20,189 nucleotides of DNA from CAYTSA01 sp964440345 (GTDB lineage: Bacteria; Desulfobacterota; Desulfovibrionia; Desulfovibrionales; Desulfovibrionaceae): the NCBI GenBank assembly GCA_964440345.1, contig CAYTSA010000072.1, positions 1 through 20,189 on the forward strand, written 5' to 3'. Made by a program: the position numbers and the translations under genes. This document shows, in pieces, positions 1 to 7,128 of this stretch. The notes under the pieces were generated by a model, which ran no database searches, was not told the DNA's origin, and saw only the letters and a program-made list of their open reading frames with translations. How positions within the stretch are numbered: the first letter of the stretch is position 1; every line of letters begins with the position of its first letter.

Positions 1-51
1 CTTCTTTGTTTTTGCCCAAAACAGTAACGCCACACTGCAGGAGGATGTCCC

Positions 52-315
52 GTGGCCAATCATGCTTCCGCCCTTAAACGGCATCGTCAGAGTCTCAAGC
101 GCCGAGCTCGCAACCGCGTCTGGAAAACCCGCATCAAAAACGCAGTAAAGAGCGTGCGCCAGGCTGTTGACCAGAAAGACGCTCAGACTGCGCAGCAAGC
201 TTTGCTGCAAGCCAGCTCTGTGCTTGACAAAGCCGCTTGTAAAAAAATCATCCACTGGCGCACCGCAGCCCGCAAAATTTCCCGCTTGAATCACGCCGTA
301 AATAAAATAGGCTAA
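52..315 (+). CDS. rpsT: 30S ribosomal protein S20
   Basis: This 87-residue basic protein is S20, a primary 16S rRNA-binding protein of the small ribosomal subunit. The N-terminus (MANHASALKRHRQSLKRRAR) is the typical S20 opening. The rest is Lys/Arg-rich and helical, with the family's conserved 'TRIKNAVK' region and a 'AARKISRLN' stretch near the C-terminus. The length matches the usual 85-90 residues. The start is GTG, supported by an AGGAGGA ribosome binding site at 39-45. It is followed by a clear intrinsic terminator, so it looks monocistronic at its 3' side; its promoter lies at or beyond the left edge. Confidence 0.97.
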   Translation: MANHASALKRHRQSLKRRARNRVWKTRIKNAVKSVRQAVDQKDAQTAQQALLQASSVLDKAACKKIIHWRTAARKISRLNHAVNKIG

Positions 316-497
316 CGATTTTCCAGACGGGACAGCATTGTTGACACATATTCCGCCCGCCGCGCAGTAGTGCGTTGCGGGCGGTTTGCTTTTGCCTCCA
401 TGTGGGGCTATGAACGTGTGCGACAAATTGAAACAAGCCCCAGATACGACGCCTGTTCTGAGGCGCTTGCGTATTCATAATGTGCAAAGGACGCAAC
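316..497 (+). other. Intergenic region between rpsT and trkA
   Basis: Beyond the terminator, this region holds a TGAAACA sequence at 429-435. No convincing -35/-10 pair for trkA was found by eye. Confidence 0.4.
353..394 (+). terminator. Rho-independent terminator after rpsT
   Basis: A perfect 8-bp stem, CCGCCCGC at 353-360 pairing with GCGGGCGG at 377-384, is followed directly by the T-rich run TTTGCTTTTG. It lies about 40 bases past the rpsT stop codon. Confidence 0.8.
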
Positions 498-1889
498 ATG
501 CGGCTGTTCCACAGGGATAAAAAGACTGACGCCTTTACCGCTGTCATCATTGGGGCCGGCGAGGTGGGCTTTCACATTGCCAAACGCTTGGCCGGCGAGA
601 ACAAGCAGGTCGTTGTGGTGGACCGCAACCCTGACGCCCTGCGACGATTAACAGAATACATGGACGTCCAAACCGTGCATGGGTCAGGTTCCAGCCCCAT
701 GGTCCTGGACCAGGCCGGCGCCAGCGACGCAGACATGATCCTGGCGGTGACTGACAGCGACGAGATAAACCTCATCGCCTGCTTTTTCAGCAACGTCCTT
801 AACCCGAAGGCCACCAAACTGGCGCGCATCCGCAACGAAGAATACACTCTTTACCGCGACGCGCTGTCCTCCCTGAATATGGGCATGGTCATCAATCCGG
901 AAGTAGAAGTCATCAAGACCATTGACCGGCTCCTGACATCGCCTGGAGTCCAAGACTACAACGAATTCGCCAAGGGCAAGATCAAAATGGTCAGCGTGCG
1001 GCTGAACGAGGGACCGCTGCTGAACACCCGGCTCATGGACCTGAAGAGCAAGGTAGGCAACGTTACCTTTATCGTAGCCGCCATTGTACGGGACGAAAAG
1101 CTTATTATCCCCACGGGGCAAGACGTGGTGAAACCTTGCGACCTGGTCTACTTTGCCTGCGAAGACAAGGACTTCACTTCTGTGCTGCACACTTTTGGCT
1201 GCGGGGCCAAGCCCATTCGCGACGTCATGGTCATCGGCGGCGGCAAGATCGGCCAGAGGTTCGCCCACCTGTGCGAACGGCGCGGCTATCACACAAAACT
1301 GGTGGACCCGGACAAACAGCGCTGCGAGGAACTGGCCGAAAAACTGTCCAAAACCATCGTCTTGCACGGCGACGGTACGGACAAAGACTTTCTGATCGAA
1401 GAAAACGTCCACCACATGGACGTGGTGGTCTCCCTGACCGGCGACGAGGAAACCAACATCCTCTCCTCGCTGCTGGCCAAAAACCTGGGCGCCAAAAGAA
1501 CCATTACCCGCATCAACAAGGTAGCCTATCAGCCCCTGGTCCGGGCCATCGGCATAGAGCACTCAGTCAGCCCGCGCATCTCGGCCGTCAACTCCATCCT
1601 CCATTTCGTACGCCGGGGCAAGGTGCTCTCCACCGTAACCATCAAAAACGACGAAGCCGAGGTCTTGGAGGCCATTGCCCAGGAAAAATCCGACATAGTC
1701 TCCAGCCCGGTCAAGAATCTTGACTTTCCAAAGGGCGCCCTGCTGCTGGCCGTCATCCGCGGCAACGAGGTCATCATTCCCACTGGCGACACCGTGGTGC
1801 AGCCCCAGGACCGGATTCTCATCATCTCCACCCGGCAGACCATTTCCAAAGTGGAACAAGCCCTCACCGTGAAGCTGGAGCATTTATAA
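498..1889 (+). CDS. trkA: Trk K+ uptake system NAD-binding protein TrkA
   Basis: TrkA is the cytoplasmic, nucleotide-binding regulatory subunit that gates the TrkH potassium channel-like transporter. The protein is two tandem RCK (TrkA-N plus TrkA-C) units. The first Rossmann motif is GAGEVG at residues 19-24 and the second is GGGKIG starting at residue 247. Each is followed by an acidic end to beta-strand 2 (VVDRN and LVDPD), as in NAD(H)-binding folds. About 463 residues is the usual length for two-unit TrkA. I chose the ATG at 498 because AAAGGA at 486-491 sits 6 bases upstream; an in-frame ATG at 480 has no good site. The stop codon directly abuts the trkH start, so the two are almost certainly co-transcribed. 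Confidence 0.95.
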   Translation: MRLFHRDKKTDAFTAVIIGAGEVGFHIAKRLAGENKQVVVVDRNPDALRRLTEYMDVQTVHGSGSSPMVLDQAGASDADMILAVTDSDEINLIACFFSNVLNPKATKLARIRNEEYTLYRDALSSLNMGMVINPEVEVIKTIDRLLTSPGVQDYNEFAKGKIKMVSVRLNEGPLLNTRLMDLKSKVGNVTFIVAAIVRDEKLIIPTGQDVVKPCDLVYFACEDKDFTSVLHTFGCGAKPIRDVMVIGGGKIGQRFAHLCERRGYHTKLVDPDKQRCEELAEKLSKTIVLHGDGTDKDFLIEENVHHMDVVVSLTGDEETNILSSLLAKNLGAKRTITRINKVAYQPLVRAIGIEHSVSPRISAVNSILHFVRRGKVLSTVTIKNDEAEVLEAIAQEKSDIVSSPVKNLDFPKGALLLAVIRGNEVIIPTGDTVVQPQDRILIISTRQTISKVEQALTVKLEHL

Positions 1890-3338
1890 ATGCGGCTCCG
1901 GTACACTGCCTACGTGGTCAGCGTGCTGACGGCGTCGGTGGGGCTGACCATGCTGCTGCCCCTGGGCTTCAGCCTGTATTACAACGAAGGCGCGGCCGTT
2001 CCTTTGTTGTTGGGCATGTGCTGCTCCGTGGTCCCTGCGCTTGGCGTAGCGCTTGCCACGCGGCCCAAGGGCGATCTGCAGATAAACCATCGCGAAGGCA
2101 TGGCCATTGTCACCCTGGGCTGGACCGCGGCAGCGCTGGCCGGCGCCTTGCCGTTCCACTTTTCTGGAGAGTTCGCCACCTTTACAGACGCTATGTTCGA
2201 GTCCATGTCCGGGTTTTCCACCACCGGGGCCTCAGTGCTCACTGACATTGAAGCCCTGCCCAAGGGCCTACTCATGTGGCGCAGCCTCACCCACTGGCTG
2301 GGCGGCATGGGCATAATCGTGCTCTCATTGGCCATCCTGCCCTTTTTGGGCGTTGGCGGCATGCAGCTCTACAAAGCAGAGGCGCCCGGACCCTCGCCGG
2401 ACAAGCTCACCCCGCGCATCAAGGACACGGCCATGCTGCTCTGGGGGGTCTACCTGCTGTTCACCGGCGTTTTGATCGTGCTTCTGCTTTGTGGCGGCAT
2501 GACATTTTTCGATTCTGTCTGCCACACCTTCGGAACAATGGCGACAGGCGGATTTTCCACCAAGAACGCATCCATAGGCCATTACAACTCGGCCTACATT
2601 GACACGGTTATCGTTGTGTTCATGTTCCTGGCTGGCGTGAACTTTTCTTTGCACTTCCGTCTGCTTAAGGGTAAACCTCAGGCCCTGTGGAAGGATGCTG
2701 AGTTCCGCTTCTACACCTTCGTCATTCTGGCCTTCACCTTGATCACCACCTTTATGGTCTGGGGAGACGTCTACGCCAGTTTCTGGCAAGCGCTCGATCA
2801 GTCGCTCTTCCAGGTGGTCTCCATCTGCACGACAACCGGCTACGCTACGGCGGACTACGAGCTGTGGCATCCCCTGCCGCAGGCTTTGCTGCTGCTGCTC
2901 ATGTTTTTGGGCGGCTCGGCCGGCTCCACCGGCGGCGGCATGAAGTGCATGCGCATCCTGTTGCTCATCAAGCACTCATATTCCGAGATACACCGGTTGG
3001 CGCATCCCCGGGCCGTGCAACACGTCAAGCTGGGCGGCCGCATTGTGCCGCACGAGGTGCTCAGCGGCGTGTGGGGCTACTTTATCCTCTATCTGGGGCT
3101 GTTCATCGTCTCGTCCTTCATCATGGCCTCCATGGGCCTGGACGTGGTCACGGCCTTTGCCTCGGTGGCGGCGTGCATAGGCAACATAGGTCCAGGCCTG
3201 GGCACGGTGGGGCCAGCGGAGAATTACGCGCACATTCCCCTGGCGGGTAAATGGCTGCTGCTTTTTTGCATGCTGCTCGGCCGGCTGGAAATCTACACCG
3301 TTATCATCCTGCTGACGCCGGAATTTTGGCGTAACTAG
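1890..3338 (+). CDS. trkH: Trk/Ktr-family potassium transporter, pore subunit TrkH
   Basis: TrkH is the integral membrane, pore-forming subunit of Trk potassium uptake and belongs to the superfamily of K+ transporters with four M1-P-M2 repeats. All four pore-loop regions are visible, each with its filter glycine: SGFSTTGAS near residue 108, MATGGFSTKN near 217, CTTTGYATADY near 315 and GNIGPGLGTVG near 432. Hydrophobic helices fill most of the 482 residues, the normal length for the family. The ATG follows the trkA stop with no gap, with GGAG about 9 bases upstream lying inside trkA. The gene ends 3 bases before the stop of a convergent small gene on the other strand, and no hairpin terminator is visible there. 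Confidence 0.95.
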   Translation: MRLRYTAYVVSVLTASVGLTMLLPLGFSLYYNEGAAVPLLLGMCCSVVPALGVALATRPKGDLQINHREGMAIVTLGWTAAALAGALPFHFSGEFATFTDAMFESMSGFSTTGASVLTDIEALPKGLLMWRSLTHWLGGMGIIVLSLAILPFLGVGGMQLYKAEAPGPSPDKLTPRIKDTAMLLWGVYLLFTGVLIVLLLCGGMTFFDSVCHTFGTMATGGFSTKNASIGHYNSAYIDTVIVVFMFLAGVNFSLHFRLLKGKPQALWKDAEFRFYTFVILAFTLITTFMVWGDVYASFWQALDQSLFQVVSICTTTGYATADYELWHPLPQALLLLLMFLGGSAGSTGGGMKCMRILLLIKHSYSEIHRLAHPRAVQHVKLGGRIVPHEVLSGVWGYFILYLGLFIVSSFIMASMGLDVVTAFASVAACIGNIGPGLGTVGPAENYAHIPLAGKWLLLFCMLLGRLEIYTVIILLTPEFWRN

Positions 3339-3341
3339 ACT

Positions 3342-3614
3342 TCATTTTTTCTTTTTCCTGTCCCACAAACGGGTTATCCAGCCCGTTATCCAGTACGTGG
3401 CGGCCGTCCAGACCACGCAGGCAAGGACCAACAGAAAAAATGAATCCTGCAGCCAGCGCATCTGGCTGAACGTGGTGAAGCCGGTGAAAATAAGCGCAGC
3501 CCAGAGGATGAGCTGCAACAAGTGGCTGGAATTTTTAACGATGCGCCTCTTGCGACCGGTGATGCGGCCTAAAAGCCACAGCAGAACCAGGGTCAGGACC
3601 ACGACTTTGAACAT
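3342..3614 (-). CDS. Small hydrophobic membrane protein, unknown function
   Basis: This 90-residue protein is not recognised as a named family. It begins MFKVVVLTLVLLWLLGRI, a signal-anchor-like first helix, followed by the basic loop TGRKRRIVKN. Two more hydrophobic stretches follow (about residues 30-44 and 57-78), and it ends in a run of Lys/Arg (DRKKKK). The positive-inside rule suggests a three-helix inner-membrane protein. I took the ATG at 3614, preceded closely by AGGA; a TTG at 3632 in the same frame is the alternative. It is convergent to trkH with only three bases between the stop codons, and divergent from the dioxygenase/rhodanese gene. It is probably real because its hydrophobic pattern is coherent and it is not buried in another gene. 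Confidence 0.6.
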   Translation of the reverse strand: MFKVVVLTLVLLWLLGRITGRKRRIVKNSSHLLQLILWAALIFTGFTTFSQMRWLQDSFFLLVLACVVWTAATYWITGWITRLWDRKKKK

Positions 3615-3682
3615 ACGTCCTGTGTACAGCAATCACACCAGCCGCGCCACTGCTTGAATCTCCTGCTATTTAAGTATGTTTT

Positions 3683-3728
3683 CCTTTAAGCTTCAAAGGC
3701 TTGACAGCTTTTCAGGAAATGTTATCAG
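3683..3728 (+). promoter_or_regulatory. Candidate sigma-70 promoter with adjacent dyad
   Basis: A consensus -35 box TTGACA at 3701-3706 and a -10-like TATCAG at 3723-3728 are separated by 16 bases, about 30 bases before the start of the dioxygenase/rhodanese gene. Directly upstream of the -35 box is an inverted repeat CCTTT (3683-3687) and AAAGG (3695-3699) around AAGCTT, a possible operator or activator site. The intergenic region 3615-3757 is shared with a divergent gene. Confidence 0.45.
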
Positions 3729-3757
3729 TAAGTGAACTTTTACCAAGCGAGGCCAAC

Positions 3758-5137
3758 ATGTATTTTAAGCAAATAACAGTAGACGGAATGGGCTGTTTTT
3801 CCTACGTCATCGGGTGCCCTGGGGCCAAGACGTGTTGTGTGGTGGACCCCAAACGCGACATCCAGGACTATCTGGACATCAGCCGCGAAGAAGGCATGAA
3901 GATCACCCACATATTCGAAACCCACCAACACGCTGACCATGTCAGCGGCAACTTGGAGCTGCAGTCCCGCACCGGGGCGGATATCTATTTCTACGAGGGC
4001 ACGCCCATTGAGTTTGCTCATAAGACCGTGAAGGAAGGCGACGTATTCGAGTTCGGCGCAGCCAAGCTGCAGGCGCTGCACACTCCTGGCCACACCCCTT
4101 TTGCGGCCAGCTACCTGGTCACGGACCTGACCCGCGGCGATGAGCCGTGGATGATCCTGACCGGGGACCTGCTCTTTGTGGGCGATGTGGGCCGGCCGGA
4201 CCTGGCCGGGGACGAGATTCTGGACGAGCAAGCCCACAATCTCTATTCCTCTCTGTTCGAAAAGCTGGGCAAACTGCCGGACCGGCTGGAAGTCTACCCT
4301 GCTCACGGCCAGGGCTCGCTCTGCGGCAAGGGAATGAGCTCCAAGCCCAACACAACCCTGGGCTACGAGCGCATCACCAACCACGCTTTCAAGCATGGCT
4401 CCGAGGAAGAATTCAAACAGGCCGTCACAGGCGAGTTTCCCACCCGGCCCAAATCCTTTACCCACATCATCGCCGCCAACGCCAAGGGAGCGGGCCTGCT
4501 GGAGCGCTGCCCTCTGGACCGGGCTATGCCCGTGGCCGAGTTCAAGTCGTTCATGGACCGCGGGGCCACGGTCATCGACACGCGAGACACCTCCGCCTTT
4601 GGCGGGGTGCACATAAAAGACTCAATTAACATCGGCCTGGAAAAACAGACCGCCAACTGGGTGGGCATGGTCGTCGATCCGGACGCCGACCTGCTGCTGG
4701 TGGTGGACGACACAAAGGATTACGACGAGATGTCCACCATGCTGCACCGCATAGGCTACGACAAGATATTCGGCTACCTCGACGGCGGCATCCGGTCCTG
4801 GCTGTGGCAGGGCATGCCCGTGGACCAGCTTTCCCAGATATCTGTGCAGGAGCTGCACGCCAAGCTGCATAACGGGTTTGCCGGCAAGCTGCTGGACGTG
4901 CGCACCCCAGCCGAGCTGGGCTTCGGCAAAATCGACGGCGCAGCTTTCATGCCGCTTACGGACGTGCTGGACGGCAAATACAGTGTTGACCCTACAACAC
5001 CGGTCTACGTCATCTGCGGCTCTGGCTACCGCTCCAACATCGTGGCCAGCCACCTGCTGCAAACTGGGTTCGACGAGGTCCACTCTGTGGCTGGCGGCAT
5101 GTTCGCCTGGGCCAACGCGCAATTGCCCATGTCCTGA
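3758..5137 (+). CDS. MBL-fold persulfide dioxygenase-like protein fused to two rhodanese domains
   Basis: This 459-residue protein has three domains. Residues 1-250 are an ETHE1/glyoxalase II-like metallo-beta-lactamase fold with THQHADH (H56, H58, D60, H61), H112 in TPGHT, D137 in TGDLLF and H183 in PAHG. By analogy to ETHE1, H56, H112 and D137 would hold the single Fe(II) of a persulfide dioxygenase. Residues 270-360 are a rhodanese homology domain with no catalytic Cys (VVDD where the loop should be). Residues 370-459 are a second rhodanese with Cys420 in the loop CGSGYRS. This layout, plus Cys189 in GSLCGKG, matches the described CstB architecture, which converts persulfide to sulfite and thiosulfate. 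A role in sulfide or polysulfide handling is therefore inferred. The ATG at 3758 is preceded by GCGAGG; TTG at 3701 was rejected because it is the -35 box. Confidence 0.88.
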   Translation: MYFKQITVDGMGCFSYVIGCPGAKTCCVVDPKRDIQDYLDISREEGMKITHIFETHQHADHVSGNLELQSRTGADIYFYEGTPIEFAHKTVKEGDVFEFGAAKLQALHTPGHTPFAASYLVTDLTRGDEPWMILTGDLLFVGDVGRPDLAGDEILDEQAHNLYSSLFEKLGKLPDRLEVYPAHGQGSLCGKGMSSKPNTTLGYERITNHAFKHGSEEEFKQAVTGEFPTRPKSFTHIIAANAKGAGLLERCPLDRAMPVAEFKSFMDRGATVIDTRDTSAFGGVHIKDSINIGLEKQTANWVGMVVDPDADLLLVVDDTKDYDEMSTMLHRIGYDKIFGYLDGGIRSWLWQGMPVDQLSQISVQELHAKLHNGFAGKLLDVRTPAELGFGKIDGAAFMPLTDVLDGKYSVDPTTPVYVICGSGYRSNIVASHLLQTGFDEVHSVAGGMFAWANAQLPMS

Positions 5138-5165
5138 CCCCCCCTGAGAGCATCCCATGCCTTAC

Positions 5166-5208
5166 GCCCCGGGTCGGCCTGCAGTTCGCCGGCCCGGGGC
5201 TTTTTTCT
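5166..5208 (+). terminator. Rho-independent terminator after the dioxygenase/rhodanese gene
   Basis: A very GC-rich hairpin pairs GCCCCGGG (5166-5173) with CCCGGGGC (5193-5200), with further inner pairing, and is followed immediately by TTTTTTCTT. It lies about 30 bases after the stop codon. Confidence 0.9.
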
Positions 5209-5289
5209 TCTGGGTAACGTGTTGGCCTTTGGGCCGCTCCATGGTATAGCCCGCGTGCGTTTGGAAAACGCTGCCCGCTCCGGAGCGTT

Positions 5290-5312
5290 GTCTCAACGCG
5301 AAAATGAGCTAA
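5290..5312 (+). repeat. Dispersed intergenic repeat, copy A
   Basis: The core GTCTCAACGCGAAAATG is followed by one variable base and GCTAA. The same core occurs exactly at 17807-17829, and a diverged copy lies on the other strand near 6717-6738. Here it runs into the ribosome binding region of the next gene, and a CGCTCCGGAGCG palindrome lies just upstream. Confidence 0.6.
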
Positions 5313-5333
5313 GGAGCCGCGCAAGGAGAAAGA

Positions 5334-5861
5334 ATGGAAAAACAAGATTTTCAGTTTCCCATGTCCAACACAGTGCTCATCGCTTTTTTCGGGGCGGTGG
5401 CGCTGGTCACCGGGGCGACCATGTGGAGCTTTCGGGCCGGATTCTTCTGGACAGGCATGTGCCTTATTGCAGTGGCCGCCCCCTTGGCTCTGCTCTACTG
5501 GTGGATGCTCTATGTTAACCCCATGTCCACGCGCGTCAGCCTGTTGGAAGATGGCCTGAGGCTGAACGCGCCCCCTTTTTACAAAGCTGAGGCGCCCTAC
5601 AGCTCCATCACCCGGGCGTTTGTGGGCAATTTGAAAGAGGACAAACGGCTGGAGCCAGCGGAATCCATCCGGTCCATGCGTTTTGGCAAATACCGCACCG
5701 GCATGTTCAAGATGGCCGCCGGCCAGGAAATGCTCATGGTCAGCAACAAGGACCGCGTGGTCTATCTGGAGACGCCGGAACGCAGCTTCATTCTGGGGCC
5801 AGACCGGTTTGACGCTTTCGTGACAGGGCTCAAAGAACGCGGCGTCTCGGTCAAGGACTAG
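5334..5861 (+). CDS. Membrane protein with PH-like cytoplasmic domain, unknown function
   Basis: This 175-residue protein has two adjacent hydrophobic helices (about residues 12-34 and 37-60), then a soluble domain of about 110 residues. The domain's alternating beta-strand pattern (RVSLLEDGLRLNAPPFYKAE, then YSSITRAFV and RVVYLETPERSFILGP) resembles bacterial PH-domain membrane proteins. This is a fold-level resemblance, not a firm family call. The ATG has a strong AAGGAG at 5323-5328. It stands alone between a terminator and a weakly spaced downstream gene, with no partner that would indicate a job. Confidence 0.75.
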   Translation: MEKQDFQFPMSNTVLIAFFGAVALVTGATMWSFRAGFFWTGMCLIAVAAPLALLYWWMLYVNPMSTRVSLLEDGLRLNAPPFYKAEAPYSSITRAFVGNLKEDKRLEPAESIRSMRFGKYRTGMFKMAAGQEMLMVSNKDRVVYLETPERSFILGPDRFDAFVTGLKERGVSVKD

Positions 5862-5952
5862 CTGCAAAACGCCGCAATATGCCCCGGCGCCCCGCTGCTT
5901 GTTATTGAGCAAGAAACATTCTACACTGACAGCCTCCCCTTAGGCGACAATT

Positions 5953-6255
5953 ATGCGCATACTTTGCAATTTTCTCATTGGCCTTCCCATCTTCGGAGTC
6001 ATCGGCGGCTCTCTGCTGCTTATCGCCCAGGACTTTTTCGGGAGCCCGCCGGAAAGCTGGCTGGCCTGCAGGCGGCTGCTGGACCATTTGCCCATGAACC
6101 TCGACTCAAACCCTGCAGTGCTCCAGGCCGCCGGGCTGATCTGCGACCTTCCCCTTGGCGCCCACATTGCCATTGCAAGCTTCATTTTCGGCTTGGCCGC
6201 CATTCCCACAGGCCTGATCATTTACAGAATAAAAGGATTGGACGACGCCGCCTGA
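5953..6255 (+). CDS. Small two-helix membrane protein, unknown function
   Basis: This 100-residue ORF is not recognised. It has an N-terminal hydrophobic helix (ILCNFLIGLPIFGVIGGSLL), a polar middle of about 40 residues with two Cys (WLACRRLL and GLICDLP), and a second hydrophobic helix near the C-terminus (HIAIASFIFGLAAIPTGLII) followed by a short charged tail. The ribosome binding site is weak (TTAGGCG about 7 bases upstream), so expression is less certain than for its neighbours. The membrane pattern and the absence of a competing frame favour a real gene. Confidence 0.55.
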   Translation: MRILCNFLIGLPIFGVIGGSLLLIAQDFFGSPPESWLACRRLLDHLPMNLDSNPAVLQAAGLICDLPLGAHIAIASFIFGLAAIPTGLIIYRIKGLDDAA

Positions 6256-6267
6256 CCCCCCTCAAAA

Positions 6268-6320
6268 ATAGTTGTGCATTTCCTCCCCAGTGTGTACACG
6301 TTACAGAACAAGACAACTAT
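6268..6320. promoter_or_regulatory. Inverted repeat upstream of the small exported protein
   Basis: ATAGTTGT at 6268-6275 is repeated in reverse complement as ACAACTAT at 6313-6320, flanking a GTGTACAC palindrome. It lies just before the ribosome binding site of the next gene. It could be an operator or a weak hairpin; no T-tract follows. Confidence 0.3.
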
Positions 6321-6353
6321 GCTCTGCATCCCTCATCACAACAGGAGTAAAAT

Positions 6354-6707
6354 ATGAAAGCAATCACCGTATTGGCTGTTTCGTTTCTTCTTCTCGCCGC
6401 CAGCGTAGCGCTGTCCCCGGCCGCCAACACCGAAACATGCACCTACTCCACCAACTGGGGACCGCTGGTCATGCATTTCAACTACACCACAAACATTGTC
6501 CGCGGGAGCTACGAACACAAAGGCGGCCAGCTTTCCGGCATTCTCAAGCCCAATGACGTCATCACCGGCACGTGGTCCCAGCCCAACGGCTCTGGTAATT
6601 TCTCCTTTTCCCATGGGACGTACGGTTTTACCGGCAAATGGAACAACAGCGGAGAATCTTACTGGCAGGGCGACTGGAACGGCAAAGTCATCCAGTGCGT
6701 TCAGTAA
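6354..6707 (+). CDS. Small exported protein, unknown function
   Basis: This 117-residue protein has a clear Sec signal peptide: MKAITVLAVSFLLLAASVAL followed by a likely cleavage after SPAA-N or close by. The mature part of about 90 residues is rich in Gly, Asn, Ser, Thr and Trp and in alternating strand-like segments (LSGILKPNDVITGTWSQ, GNFSFSHGTYGFTGKW, YWQGDWNG), suggesting a small beta-sheet domain. Only two cysteines remain after cleavage, one near each end (ETCTY and IQCVQ), so a disulfide closing the fold is plausible. AGGAG at 6341-6345 supports the start. I do not recognise a family. Confidence 0.75.
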   Translation: MKAITVLAVSFLLLAASVALSPAANTETCTYSTNWGPLVMHFNYTTNIVRGSYEHKGGQLSGILKPNDVITGTWSQPNGSGNFSFSHGTYGFTGKWNNSGESYWQGDWNGKVIQCVQ

Positions 6708-6716
6708 CACCGTGAA

Positions 6717-6738
6717 CTAGCCCGTTTCGCCTTGAGAC
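6717..6738 (-). repeat. Dispersed intergenic repeat, diverged copy B
   Basis: Read on the minus strand this is GTCTCAAGGCGAAACGGGCTAG, which matches the 5290 and 17807 copies apart from a C-to-G change and a change in the AAAATG segment. It lies just past the stop of the exported-protein gene. Confidence 0.4.
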
Positions 6739-6765
6739 ACTGCTCGCTTCTGTCACAAATGCACA

Positions 6766-6800
6766 AGAGCATCTAACCATTTTCAATGGCAACATGCTCT
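6766..6800. repeat. Nested inverted repeat in the 6.7-7.1 kb intergenic region
   Basis: AGAGCAT (6766-6772) pairs with ATGCTCT (6794-6800), and CCATT (6777-6781) pairs with AATGG (6785-6789) around a 3-base loop. CTAA and CAAC form an internal loop. There is no T-run, so it is either a weak terminator or a mobile-repeat-like structure. It overlaps the 3' end of the broken minus-strand reading frame. Confidence 0.5.
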
Positions 6801-7059
6801 AACTACAGCGCTCCTCTCAGGCGCTATTGCAACGCTTGGCTCAAAGGTGATACGCTGCACAGCCTGCTGGATATCGGGAAGAGCCAGGAACCGCCCTCGC
6901 ACGATGGTCATTTTGCCTAGCGAAAAGACGTCTACGTGTCGCAAACACGAGCGAACCATCTTCCTGTGGGGTCGTTACAAGCACGGCGTCTAACATCGTC
7001 ACGCCATATATCCTATCTGAAACTCGCTCAATCGTTAAGACGGCGATACATTTAGGCAT
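6783..7059 (-). pseudogene. Small gene interrupted by an apparent frameshift
   Basis: From the ATG at 7059, the first frame reads MPKCIAVLTIERVSD... to about VFATR and then turns into an Arg-rich, unlikely tail ending at 6841. The neighbouring frame, entered near position 6933 by skipping one base, continues smoothly as DVFSLGKMTIVRGRFLALPD and on to a stop at 6783-6785. Joined, the two parts give about 92 residues of ordinary protein-like sequence with alternating hydrophobic strands and one helix (DIQQAVQRI). The family is not recognised. One extra base near 6933 would explain it, whether a real mutation or a sequencing error. Less likely options are two small independent ORFs or chance. 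Confidence 0.4.
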
Positions 7060-7128
7060 GATGCGCTGGCCCTGCCGCTACTACCAGACATATTGCCAGC
7101 CACAGGCCCAAGGCGTACATAACTTGCC

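Larger units (their letters stand above)
6739..7128. other. Gene-poor stretch
   Basis: Apart from the nested inverted repeat and the frameshifted minus-strand ORF, no intact gene, clear promoter or RNA gene is seen here. Confidence 0.5.

Noticed and set aside
429..435. TGAAACA half-site before trkA
   Set aside because: A single 7-base match is expected a few times by chance in 20 kb, and there is no sigma-54 promoter nearby.
684..1562. Long open frame on the minus strand (about 290 residues) inside trkA
   Set aside because: Low-complexity His/Val/Asp-rich translation typical of the antisense of a GC-rich gene; trkA on the plus strand has unmistakable motifs.
3740..4612. About 290-residue minus-strand frame across the dioxygenase/rhodanese gene
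   Set aside because: It covers the metal-binding and rhodanese regions of a clear gene on the other strand and shows no domain motif.
5010..5912. 300-residue minus-strand frame spanning two plus-strand genes and a terminator
   Set aside because: It runs through a strong terminator and the PH-like gene; its composition is that of an antisense frame.
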